This document shows, piece by piece, positions 14,604 to 22,307 of a DNA stretch of 31,855 bases. The notes under the pieces were generated by a model. The model searched no databases and was not told the origin of the DNA. It was given only the letters and a program-made list of their open reading frames with translations. Position numbers and translations under genes: made by a program. Every line of letters begins with the position of its first letter. Position 1 is the first letter of the stretch. This DNA comes from a bacterium (GTDB lineage: Bacteria > SZUA-182 > DTGQ01): contig JAILZY010000037.1 in NCBI GenBank assembly GCA_023512255.1, positions 1-31,855 of the forward strand. Reading direction: 5' to 3'.

Positions 14604-17600
14604 TCAAGAATTTGACCTGCCCAGCCGGCTGCAAATAGCCTCGATGAGTGCATCATCGGATTTTAGGAAAAGCTCAGCCGTGGAAAATGAGGCCAGGAAT
14701 TCATCCTGCCAGGGAATATCGAGCTCAGCCAGGGCATCAATCAGGTCCTCATATTTGGAGCCCAGGGCGGCAACTTTAGTTTCCAGAGAGACATCCTCAT
14801 CAAATCCAATGTGAAATAGGAGCACAATCTTCTGATGGACGCTCTCGCCCTGAGCAGGGATAATCAAGAGCTGGGCCTGATCAGATTTCCCAAGGCCGAT
14901 GAAAACAGTGTTATTGGTAACAATACTCCGTTTGTTGCCACGCAGCCTTGAGTCTTTTTCAACCCGTGAGGCAAGATTTAGAGAGATTCCCCCTCGGCCA
15001 ATGATTCTTATGGTCGAGTTTTCAGTGGGCCTCCCTAAATAATCTAACTGATTGACTTCATAGAGAGTATAGCCATGAATAGTTTTGATTACCGGCTGGA
15101 GCCGTCTCAAGGTAGCCAGATTGGGAGGGGAGAATTTTTCGATCGGCAGCCCGATCTGCCGAATGGTTTCGAAGATATGGCCGGTCAAAAGCTCAGGCAG
15201 ACGGCTCGTTCCGACAGTAACCGTTTTGGCCTGGTGTTTTATGGCATCAATTGGCCGGGAAAGCTCATTAATAGCCTGATCCAAAGCCTTTTGCAGGAGG
15301 TTAAGGCAGCAGCTAATACCGCCTTCTAGTTGAAAATCCCGGTCAAGGTCAGTGATCGGCAGCTTTCCGGCAGCATACTTCAACAGCAAGATCAAATTGG
15401 CAATGGTATTCGGTTTCATGGCTGCATTGAAGACTCCGGCGGAATTTTTCTGATGCAGGAGGAAAGCAGCCTCACTGGCCAGATTCTGAAAATTCAGATC
15501 AAAGATAATTTCCAGCGGATTTCGGCCTGCACTTTCAAGCTCAACGATTTTCTGGTTGATCATCTGACGTGAGGTTCTCAAAAAGTTTGCCTCTTCATCA
15601 ATATTCAGAGCCGCATAATATCCCCACAGATGCCCGACCAGGGTGTTGAGAATCGGCGACAGCCGCTCACTGGTGCGGGGAATCTCAATCAGAGAATCCG
15701 CACATCCTTGAAATCGCTTTTCTCCTTCATTGGCAATAACGATCGTTGTGGCCTTATGAGCTTTAAAAATAGCCACATCTTTAATAATATCCCCCAGGAC
15801 CACCTCTCGGCTTCCGGCTGCACAGACCAAAACCAGGGGCTCGGCTGAAAGATCAATATGCTTTCTGTCTTCAACCACATCAGCGGGCAGGGTTTTGTAG
15901 CACAACTCGCTGAGCTTGATGCGAATCTCATCTGCGGCAACCTTATTTGGTCCGCTGCCCACTACGGCCCAGTGCCTTTTTGACAGCGCCCACTTTTTGG
16001 CTGAAGCCGCGATCTGATCCTGTTTCTCCTGAAGCACCTGACTCATCAGCCGGGGAAGCCTCTTCAGCTGCTTAACCTCCTGGATCAGGTATTCATCCGG
16101 ACGAAGCCCCATAATTTGCGCAAAACGCAAACCCAGGAGATAGCCAGCCACAATCTGAGAATAGAAGGCCTTAGTTGAGGCCACCGACATTTCAATATCC
16201 CGTCCGTCACTGGTGTAGAAGACCCCATCGACCTTGTAGGTAATGTCAGAATCACGGCGGTTGACAATAGCCAGAGTGTAGGCCCCAGCCTCTTTAGCCA
16301 TATCGACTGCTTTATTGGTATCGGTGGTTGTCCCTGATTGGGTAACCGCGATGACCAGGGTATTATCCATCCTGCCGTCAAGGCAAAAGCCGCTCAGCTC
16401 AGAGGCCTTCTGCTCGGCGATATGAATTCCGGAGTTGCTCAGATACTCCCGCAGCAGCATAGCGATGCCACTGGCAGCAATGCCTGCCGTGCCCTGCCCC
16501 ACTAGATAGATATGCTTGATCAGCCGCTCACGCAGAGCCTGCTCGATCCGAGAAGGTATTATCTCTTCGCCTAGATTGAAGACTACCTGCCGCGGGGACT
16601 CTCCAGAATCTCCCCCCCCGACAAGCACCAGGTCAGCCTTTCCTCTGATAGTCTTTTGCACCGACTGAGGAGATTCTGATATCTCCTTGAGAAAATAGTG
16701 GAAGAAGCCCCGGCGGTCAATGTCTCGGGTCGTAATCTCAGTAGACTGAATCGCTTTGTCAGAAAGAGCCAGTGGGAAACCATCATAGCCCATAGCCACG
16801 ATCCCATCCAGATGTCCCGAAGTGTCGGCATCAAGGATGAAAATCTGTCCCTGGGTTTTGGGCTCACCTGCAATCCGCTCTCGCTCGCCATCCATTTTTA
16901 TAAACCGGGAGGTTTCTTCAACAAATCCGTAGATCTCGGAGGCAGGGAAATACCCCTCTTCGCCAATCCCGACAAAAATGGACTGGCCGCTACCGCGCAA
17001 AGCCAAAAAAATCCGACCAGGCTCAAGCTCGCTCTGTAGGGCAATGGCATGAGAGCCCTCAAAATCATTTACCGCCCGACGGAAGGATTCGGCCAAATCA
17101 TACCCTTTCCTCAGATAGCTCTCGACCTGCAGGGGGATGATCTTGGTGTCAGTGGTGATCCTCTCGCTAAGGCACCGATTTGGATTTTCCCGCTCCCAGC
17201 AAGCCCTAAGGTGCACATAGTTATCGATGTCGCCATTCAAAACAGCCTGCAAACTGCCAACTGGCCGCTGATAGTGGGGAGAGATAAAGTCAGAAATCAC
17301 CTCATGGCGTTTAATTTCCCCCCCTCCTGGCTGGCCTTCAATGAGATATGAGGCGTTATTAACCGGATGGCAATTCTCTTCACTGATCATGCCAACGGAT
17401 GCCCATCGGGTATGGGCAATGATATTGGTGAAAATGCCCCTCTCCTGAAGAGCAAGATGGAAGATAGGGTCTTGGGTGATAGTTCGGCGAAGGAAAGCTA
17501 CGTTATCCCCCAGTTTGCCGATTTCGGCTGCCACTTTGAAGGTAAAAATCATGGTCGGAGGACGACAGGCAATGTGGCCACTCAAAAGATCGCGGATTTT

Positions 17601-18383
17601 GGTACGCTGCTCAAACTGATCTTCCAAACCTTGGGCTTTTAGTTTGTTCAAAAATTCTTCTAAAGCCACTTGATCAGGGAAGGTGATCATGACGGAAATA
17701 CCGGCTGAGTCACGGCCCCGAATCTCAAGCCGATCAAGGTTATTCAAGATGAAGTTAATCTTGCGAAACTCCTGAATAAGCTGAGGCGAGGGAGAGCTGT
17801 CCGAACTTTGGCCGAGCAATCCCTTAACCTTGTCAAGGTTGGCCCCAACTTCATTCTCTATGCTCCAGATAATATCTTTCAGGGCAACGAGATTGTTGTT
17901 CATAAGCTCAAGAAGACTTGAAGGGATTTTGATCCCCTCTTTTTCCACAAGCCGCTCCTCGCGCTCGAGCAAGGATTTCAGATTCTGAGCCTGCTTCAAA
18001 AAGCCCGCGCAGATAGCCCCTCCCTGCATAAGATCGTAAAAAACCTCGGCCCGTTTGCTCTGTTGAACCATCTGCTTCAGCTCCCTGAGCAGTTCGGTTT
18101 GCTGATGCACCCAGGAAAGGGAGAATTCATCTGACTGGGGGCTCTGGCTACCCAGCTTTTCTACCAGCTCCTGAATCTTAGCCACAATCTGCTCAGCCTT
18201 CAGGGGCTTGCTTTTTCTTCTAAATTCCAAAATGCCCACTAGCCCACAACACAGAAGATTAGGCCTGTAGGGAAACAGAACAATGGCTGAATGGGAGAGA
18301 TATTTTGGACAACTGACCCAATAGATCCTCGGCAAATATCTTTGAGCAAATCTTGTGGCGACCTTAATCATGTATCTTATCAT
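14604..18383 (-). CDS. Oversized GlmS-like glutamine--fructose-6-phosphate aminotransferase
   Basis: 1259 residues against about 610 for ordinary GlmS. The glutaminase part is recognisable: Cys46-Gly-Leu-Val-Gly, RGRDSAG (222-228), AHTRWASVG (323-331), Asn383-Gly384 and Asp412 in TTDTK. The synthase part has HYFLKEISESP (562-572), a first SIS domain with TQSGTTTDT (681-689) and EMSVASTKAF, and a second with Lys823, Glu826, Lys841 and His842 at the spacing of E. coli Lys485, Glu488, Lys503 and His504. AKTVTVG (1052-1058) recalls the GlmS tail, making Lys1053 the likely sugar-binding lysine. Additions are a roughly 45-residue N-terminal stretch (propeptide?), helical insertions near 55-210, 232-320 and 910-1040, and a 200-residue C-terminal extension. 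Its ATG directly follows the stop of the acetyltransferase gene. THG of the glutaminase is SVG here. Confidence 0.82.
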   Translation of the reverse strand: MIRYMIKVATRFAQRYLPRIYWVSCPKYLSHSAIVLFPYRPNLLCCGLVGILEFRRKSKPLKAEQIVAKIQELVEKLGSQSPQSDEFSLSWVHQQTELLRELKQMVQQSKRAEVFYDLMQGGAICAGFLKQAQNLKSLLEREERLVEKEGIKIPSSLLELMNNNLVALKDIIWSIENEVGANLDKVKGLLGQSSDSSPSPQLIQEFRKINFILNNLDRLEIRGRDSAGISVMITFPDQVALEEFLNKLKAQGLEDQFEQRTKIRDLLSGHIACRPPTMIFTFKVAAEIGKLGDNVAFLRRTITQDPIFHLALQERGIFTNIIAHTRWASVGMISEENCHPVNNASYLIEGQPGGGEIKRHEVISDFISPHYQRPVGSLQAVLNGDIDNYVHLRACWERENPNRCLSERITTDTKIIPLQVESYLRKGYDLAESFRRAVNDFEGSHAIALQSELEPGRIFLALRGSGQSIFVGIGEEGYFPASEIYGFVEETSRFIKMDGERERIAGEPKTQGQIFILDADTSGHLDGIVAMGYDGFPLALSDKAIQSTEITTRDIDRRGFFHYFLKEISESPQSVQKTIRGKADLVLVGGGDSGESPRQVVFNLGEEIIPSRIEQALRERLIKHIYLVGQGTAGIAASGIAMLLREYLSNSGIHIAEQKASELSGFCLDGRMDNTLVIAVTQSGTTTDTNKAVDMAKEAGAYTLAIVNRRDSDITYKVDGVFYTSDGRDIEMSVASTKAFYSQIVAGYLLGLRFAQIMGLRPDEYLIQEVKQLKRLPRLMSQVLQEKQDQIAASAKKWALSKRHWAVVGSGPNKVAADEIRIKLSELCYKTLPADVVEDRKHIDLSAEPLVLVCAAGSREVVLGDIIKDVAIFKAHKATTIVIANEGEKRFQGCADSLIEIPRTSERLSPILNTLVGHLWGYYAALNIDEEANFLRTSRQMINQKIVELESAGRNPLEIIFDLNFQNLASEAAFLLHQKNSAGVFNAAMKPNTIANLILLLKYAAGKLPITDLDRDFQLEGGISCCLNLLQKALDQAINELSRPIDAIKHQAKTVTVGTSRLPELLTGHIFETIRQIGLPIEKFSPPNLATLRRLQPVIKTIHGYTLYEVNQLDYLGRPTENSTIRIIGRGGISLNLASRVEKDSRLRGNKRSIVTNNTVFIGLGKSDQAQLLIIPAQGESVHQKIVLLFHIGFDEDVSLETKVAALGSKYEDLIDALAELDIPWQDEFLASFSTAELFLKSDDALIEAICSRLGRSNS

Positions 18384-19202
18384 CTACTTATCATCCCGCC
18401 TTTCGATCAGCTGTTGATCCTGTTTGACCTTGACAATAACAGAGGGAGGATAATAACCTCTCAAGGTTGCGTTCGGATAGGCCAAGACATTTGGGCTAAC
18501 GATGGTGCCCGGTGCGGTTACTGTATTGCATCCGGTCTCGACTCCATCGCCTAAAATTGCCCCCATCTTCCGTAGCCCGGTCTGATATCGCTTCCCCTCC
18601 ACAGTAACCGTAACTGAAGAGGAGAAAACCTTCAGGTTAGCCAGCTTAGTGCCAGCTCCAAGATTAACCTTGCCTAAGATGCTGTCTCCGATATAAGAAA
18701 AGTGCCCGGCCTTGCTATCTCCAAGGAGAATGGAGTGCTTGACCTCTGTGGTATGTCCCACCACACACCGAGACCCAACCAGGACATGACCACGAATGTA
18801 GGCTCCCTGGCGAACCTCGGTAAAGTCGCCAATAATGGTTGGTCCCATGATCAGAGCACCAGGCTCAACTACGGTCCCCTGGCCGATATAGATATTTGGG
18901 TCCATGATGATTGATCCGGCATACAGAATACTTGCCTCAGGGCACAAGTTGTTTTCAAAAATGACCCGAGGAGAACTACCACTAGATCGGTCAAGGTGAA
19001 ACCCCCGATCGAATAATTTCCCCTGGTAGATAATATATGTTTTCGACAGCACCCCAAGGGGAAGATCAGCAAGATTAGGATGAAGGTGGTCTGAAATGAA
19101 ATTTTTTAGCTTTTTCAAAGGATTCCAGACTTCCTCTTCTGGTGAGAAAAGGTCTGGAAATGGAAAATTTGCTAAATTAAAAAAATTTTTTGCTTCTATC
19201 AT
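18384..19202 (-). CDS. Stand-alone GlmU-like left-handed beta-helix acetyltransferase
   Basis: 272 residues. The first 75 form a helical lead containing PFPDLFSPEEEVWNPLKKLK, followed by hexapeptide repeats (about 80-250) of a left-handed beta-helix. The stretch GDSKAGHFSYIGD (161-173) closely resembles the GlmU acetyltransferase site SKAGHLTYLGD, so His167 is the likely catalytic base. NLGAGTKLANL (180-190) matches GlmU NIGAGT. The uridylyltransferase half of GlmU is absent. Likely role: N-acetylation of glucosamine-1-phosphate or another sugar phosphate, inferred from the next two genes. A role in sugar-nucleotide synthesis other than UDP-GlcNAc is possible. It is the first gene of the block, preceded by a hairpin (19221-19263). 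No good ribosome binding site is visible. Confidence 0.8.
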   Translation of the reverse strand: MIEAKNFFNLANFPFPDLFSPEEEVWNPLKKLKNFISDHLHPNLADLPLGVLSKTYIIYQGKLFDRGFHLDRSSGSSPRVIFENNLCPEASILYAGSIIMDPNIYIGQGTVVEPGALIMGPTIIGDFTEVRQGAYIRGHVLVGSRCVVGHTTEVKHSILLGDSKAGHFSYIGDSILGKVNLGAGTKLANLKVFSSSVTVTVEGKRYQTGLRKMGAILGDGVETGCNTVTAPGTIVSPNVLAYPNATLRGYYPPSVIVKVKQDQQLIERRDDK

Positions 19203-19493
19203 AGATCATGTAAAGGAATCGTGCCGATAAAATAGTGTAGGCTGTTACTATCCTTTTCGGCACAAGGAAAAGTTTTGATCCCAAAATAACTCCTTAAGCC
19301 TGAAAATATCCTGAAAAAAATAACCAATTATAAAAAAGAAACTTTTTGATTTCTTCTAATGGGTCAAATCATATAATTTTTCTTTATATCTGTCAAAAAA
19401 AACATGTAAAAGAGAGCGCGAGAGCCCTTTTTAAGCCGAAATTAAAGACTAGACCCTAATTTTTTCCTAATCAAGGATTTTTAAACTAATCTA
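19203..19493. other. Divergent gap between acetyltransferase and glycosyltransferase genes
   Basis: No coding region was seen. Close to the acetyltransferase start is the nested hairpin 19221-19263. The remainder is AT-rich with several poly-A and poly-T runs (for example around 19270-19400), suitable for promoters in either direction. The glycosyltransferase promoter follows at 19494-19522. Confidence 0.5.
19221..19263 (-). promoter_or_regulatory. Nested hairpin in the leader of the amino-sugar block
   Basis: GTGCCGA (19221-19227) pairs perfectly with TCGGCAC (19257-19263), and inside ATAGT (19232-19236) pairs with ACTAT (19247-19251). The structure lies 19 bases before the acetyltransferase start codon. 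It could be an RNA leader element or a protein-binding site. It does not show the glmS ribozyme core sequence. Confidence 0.4.
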
Positions 19494-19522
19494 TTGACTT
19501 TTGAGGTTATAATCACTATGAT
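19494..19522 (+). promoter_or_regulatory. Sigma-70-type promoter of the glycosyltransferase gene
   Basis: TTGACT (19494-19499) and TATGAT (19517-19522) are separated by exactly 17 bases, giving a leader of about 48 bases to the ATG at 19577. A TATAAT at 19508-19513 is an alternative -10 but lies only 8 bases after this -35. Confidence 0.6.
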
Positions 19523-19576
19523 GAACAAGTTTATATGTTATTATAAACAACCGCATATCTTAGGGGGATGGACTCT

Positions 19577-20740
19577 ATGAGAATTGCCATATTTTCCTGG
19601 GAATCCCTGCACTCGATCAGTGTGGGAGGGGTAGGGAACCACGTGACAGAGTTGGGAGCGGCTTTAGAAAGAAAAAAACATGAAGTCCACATCTTCACTA
19701 GAATGGGACACAACCAACCTCACTACGAAAAAATCCATGGAGTTCACTACCATCGCTGTCCTTTTTCACTCAACCCTAACTTTATCGAAGAAGTAAAGGA
19801 AATGTGCCGGTCTTTTGTTTACCATTTTCTGCAAACCGAGGATTACATCGGACATTTCGATATCATTCATGCTCACGATTGGTTGGCCTCAAACAGCATG
19901 ATCTGGTTGAAAGCTGGCAAAGGGGTTGGGAAAAAGATGATCTTTACCCTCCATTCAACTGAATATGGACGATGTGGCAATCACTTCTGGGGAGGAAACT
20001 CAGCCATTATCCGGGAGCAGGAACGCCAGGCAGTTCATGCTGCTGATCGGGTGATCACGGTTTCCAATCAATTAAAGAATGAAGTCATGTGGATGTATAA
20101 CGTTCCAGACTGGAAGATTTCTGTCATCTATAACGGGATCAATGTCCATAATTTTGATGGCTGGGTCGATCCTGGCGAGGTCAAAAGACAGTATGGAATC
20201 GGCCCTCTTGATCCCACTGTTCTCTTTGTCGGAAGAATGACCTATCAGAAAGCCCCTGATCTTCTGGTTGAGGCTATTCCCTATGTTTTACGCTACTACC
20301 CGGCAGCCAAGTTCGTCTTCGTTGGAGACGGAGACATGAAAATGGGCCTCGAACGCCGCGTCCACCAGATAGGAGTAGCCCATGCTACCCGCTTTTTGGG
20401 ATACCGCTGCGGGACCGAACTCTACAACCTCTATAAGGCCTGCGATTGTGTCTGCATTCCAAGCAGAAATGAGCCCTTCGGCATCGTCATCCTTGAGGCT
20501 TGGGGAGCAGGAAAGCCGGTCATCACCACGGTCAACGGAGGACCCTCCGAGTTCATCTGGCACGATGTAACCGGATTGAAGATCTACGATAACCCCGATT
20601 CTATCGCCTGGGGAATCGGAACCCTGTTTGCTGACTTCGAACATGCCCGCTGGATGGGGAAAAACGGAAGAATTGCCGCCGAGAAGGGATTCTCCTGGGA
20701 CACCATTGCTGATAAAGTGATCGAAGTCTACAATAGCTGA
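19577..20740 (+). CDS. GT4-family glycosyltransferase
   Basis: Retaining GT-B glycosyltransferase of family 4. The N-terminal half has the GGVGNHVTELG glycine loop and the HAHDWLA motif. The C-terminal half has VLFVGRMTYQKAPDLLVEA and the E-x7-E signature in NEPFGIVILEAWG, followed by GGPSEFI. The end (GFSWDTIADKVIEVY) is typical of the family. From the ATG at 19577, 9 bases after GGGGG, it has 387 residues; an upstream ATG at 19568 abuts the GGGGG and is less likely. The substrate is not evident: glycogen synthase-like alpha-glucosyl transfer or a polysaccharide/glycolipid role are both possible. It diverges from the amino-sugar genes and appears monocistronic. Confidence 0.9.
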   Translation: MRIAIFSWESLHSISVGGVGNHVTELGAALERKKHEVHIFTRMGHNQPHYEKIHGVHYHRCPFSLNPNFIEEVKEMCRSFVYHFLQTEDYIGHFDIIHAHDWLASNSMIWLKAGKGVGKKMIFTLHSTEYGRCGNHFWGGNSAIIREQERQAVHAADRVITVSNQLKNEVMWMYNVPDWKISVIYNGINVHNFDGWVDPGEVKRQYGIGPLDPTVLFVGRMTYQKAPDLLVEAIPYVLRYYPAAKFVFVGDGDMKMGLERRVHQIGVAHATRFLGYRCGTELYNLYKACDCVCIPSRNEPFGIVILEAWGAGKPVITTVNGGPSEFIWHDVTGLKIYDNPDSIAWGIGTLFADFEHARWMGKNGRIAAEKGFSWDTIADKVIEVYNS

Positions 20741-20789
20741 TATTGCTGATGGCTTGACGGATGGATTGGTTTTCCACCTCATGAACGAT

Positions 20790-20909
20790 ATCTCTCCTTG
20801 ACCCAGGGAGCCTCCTTATGTTAAGCAGGGGCCTCCCTCCTTTAAGAGAGGCTCGAAGGAATATCAGGGGTCTAAAAGCTTCAGACTTTCGCCTGGGTCA
20901 AGGGGAGAT
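20790..20909. repeat. Long-stem hairpin after the glycosyltransferase gene
   Basis: ATCTCTCCTTGACCCAGG (20790-20807) pairs with CCTGGGTCAAGGGGAGAT (20892-20909): 17 Watson-Crick pairs plus one G-U on the plus-strand RNA. Inside the 84-base loop, GAGCCTC (20808-20814) continues the stem by pairing with GAGGCTC (20848-20854). There is no T-run after it. It may be a stable 3' end of the glycosyltransferase mRNA, a small RNA or a MITE-like insertion with 18-base terminal inverted repeats. Confidence 0.6.
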
Positions 20910-20921
20910 CCTGCTGATAGC

Positions 20922-20953
20922 TCTTATTCTCCTTTTGGTCTTATTCTCCTTTT
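20922..20953. repeat. Short tandem duplication
   Basis: TCTTATTCTCCTTTT is present at 20922-20936 and 20939-20953 (period 17), overlapping the end of the small open frame at 20941-21066. Confidence 0.6.
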
Positions 20954-21066
20954 TCCGGTCTTTTGGCTGAAGGAAGTTTGACATTATTGCAGATATAGAC
21001 ACAGACAAAACTCATTAAAGCAGGCAGGAGAAAATAGACAAAGTCCAAGCGGTCAAGGTAATGCAT
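20941..21066 (-). CDS. Putative 41-residue single-pass membrane protein
   Basis: A short open frame starting at ATG 21066 reads MHYLDRLDFVYFLLPALMSF and continues VCVYICNNVKLPSAKRPEKG before ending in Glu. Residues 8-27 form one hydrophobic helix, followed by a basic tail. The strong point is the ribosome binding site GAGGGAGGG ending six bases before the ATG. It lies alone in an 800-base gap, on the strand opposite to the glycosyltransferase gene, and its stop is followed by the long hairpin at 20909-20790. It resembles many unannotated small membrane proteins; no family was recognised, and chance cannot be excluded for so short a frame. Confidence 0.45.
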   Translation of the reverse strand: MHYLDRLDFVYFLLPALMSFVCVYICNNVKLPSAKRPEKGE

Positions 21067-21101
21067 GGTAAGCCCTCCCTCGATGAATGAATCAAGTTGC
21101 T

Positions 21102-21210
21102 AAACACTTCCCCTAAAGGGTGGAAAAACGTGATGTGATCACGTCTTACCACTGCTTGAAAAAACACTTCCCCTAAAGTGTGGAAAAAAACTTTATATTA
21201 AAATATAAAG
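21102..21210. repeat. Paired 26-base direct repeats with palindromes
   Basis: AAACACTTCCCCTAAAGGGT plus GGAAAA (21102-21127) recurs with one change (GTG for GGG) at 21162-21187, 60 bases on. Between them lies ACGTGAT-GTG-ATCACGT (21128-21144), a perfect 7-base inverted repeat. In the second copy ACACTT pairs with AAGTGT; in the first copy the pairing survives mostly as G-U on the plus-strand RNA. Directly after comes the perfect palindrome CTTTATATTAAAATATAAAG (21191-21210), similar in build to the AT hairpin at 137-177. Non-coding; probably a dispersed structured element. Confidence 0.6.
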
Positions 21211-21533
21211 CAATTTCTGTGCCAGTCTTGAGTAGGCAGCAAAGTCTTTTTCAGAACGCTTTTTGATTACTGAATCAATGAGTTTCCCTGGGGCTTGGCT
21301 TAGCAGGTAATGAGATTTGATCAGCGGACTTGTTCCAGAGTGAAATAAATAGTCAAGGTATGAGGGTTTATGAAATTATAATTCAAATAGTTAACCAAAG
21401 GAGATTTGCCTTGCAATATCTTTCATACCTGGTTTTTTAAGGAAGAGATCTTAAAATATCCATAGAATTCTGGAAATCTTTCCATATTCAAAGACTTAAC
21501 GCTAGCTGAGCAATGATTCTCCGGCCCTTTATC
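21211..21533. other. Non-coding gap downstream of the HAD gene
   Basis: No gene was supported here. The only structure seen is a small TTGATT/AATCAA hairpin near 21262-21277. An AAGGAG near 21398-21403 leads only to a nine-codon frame. Confidence 0.4.
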
Positions 21534-22229
21534 TCATTTTGAGATCAAAGCCAAAAACTGCTTGTGGTCAGCAAGGTTTGGCAGAAGATAATCAGGCTGG
21601 CAGCAGGCCAAATCCTCCCACGGGCAAGACCCCGTGGCTACCGCTATCGCCCTAACGCCAGCAGCCCTGGCGCAGCGGATGTCATAGGGAGTGTCGCCGA
21701 TAACAAAAATTCGATCCTCACCGATCCACTCACCCGCATATTCCCTCCCCCGCTGGACAGCCAGTCTGGCTATTTCCGCTCGATCTTCGGCATCCGACCC
21801 AAACCCTCCGAAAGGGAAAAATCGTCTCAAGTTCGAACGATCTAGCTTAATCCTGGCTCCCTCCTCCCAGTTGCCGGTCAACAATCCCAGGATTAGGTCA
21901 GACCTTTGGCTGCCCTCCTCCAACAGATGAAGGATGCCGGGCAGGAGACGGTAGCCTGAAGATGCCTTGACCTCAGCCAGCAAATAGCGCAAGTATACCC
22001 TTTTCAATTCCTCAATCTCAGTGAAGGCAGGCTCCCGATGCAGCTTTTTTCGAAAAACTTCCCGAACGATAGCCGGATCGGTTTTGCCGTCAGGGGTGAT
22101 TGACTCCATAGCCTGGCTGATCTGATACTTTTCCTGAAAGGCTCGGTTCAGAGCCCGATTGCCTGCGCCTCCGGAAAGGAGGAGTGTGCCGTCAATATCG
22201 AATAAGAGGATAGTTTTTGAACTGTTCAT
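21534..22229 (-). CDS. HAD-superfamily phosphatase, phosphoglycolate phosphatase-like
   Basis: 231 residues with the complete HAD motif set. Motif I is LLFDIDGTLL with nucleophile Asp11 and Asp13. Motif II is LLTGN (116-120). Motif III is the lysine in ARIKLD (Lys128). Motif IV is GDTPYD (178-183) with Asp179 and Asp183. The helical cap after motif I (about 20-90) is the C1 type found in phosphoglycolate phosphatases and beta-phosphoglucomutase relatives. The substrate cannot be read from sequence. It is the last gene of the PilT group on the minus strand, 78 bases after the receiver-like gene, and its start codon lies in the tandem pair ACTGTTCATTT (22221-22231 and 22236-22246). Confidence 0.87.
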   Translation of the reverse strand: MNSSKTILLFDIDGTLLLSGGAGNRALNRAFQEKYQISQAMESITPDGKTDPAIVREVFRKKLHREPAFTEIEELKRVYLRYLLAEVKASSGYRLLPGILHLLEEGSQRSDLILGLLTGNWEEGARIKLDRSNLRRFFPFGGFGSDAEDRAEIARLAVQRGREYAGEWIGEDRIFVIGDTPYDIRCARAAGVRAIAVATGSCPWEDLACCQPDYLLPNLADHKQFLALISK

Positions 22230-22307
22230 TTATTTACTGTTCATTTTATATGCTGATGCTGATCAAAAAATGACTCATCATCGCCCGGCTTGCTCCTTGC
22301 AGGAAGC

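Noticed and set aside
14530-14634. Longer glmM start with 35 extra residues
   Set aside because: It overlaps the GlmS-like gene, and the ATG at 14529 gives the standard MRKFFGTDGIRG start with GGAGA before it.
14930-14960. KDSRLRGNKR in the GlmS-like tail, resembling a common translated repeat (DSRLRGN)
   Set aside because: The codons differ from the usual palindromic repeat and no palindrome is present; probably coincidence.
19203-19263. glmS ribozyme before the amino-sugar block
   Set aside because: The conserved ribozyme core sequence is not seen; only a simple nested hairpin is present.
21102-21187. CRISPR array
   Set aside because: Only two repeat copies with one 34-base spacer, the spacer is itself palindromic, and there are no cas genes.
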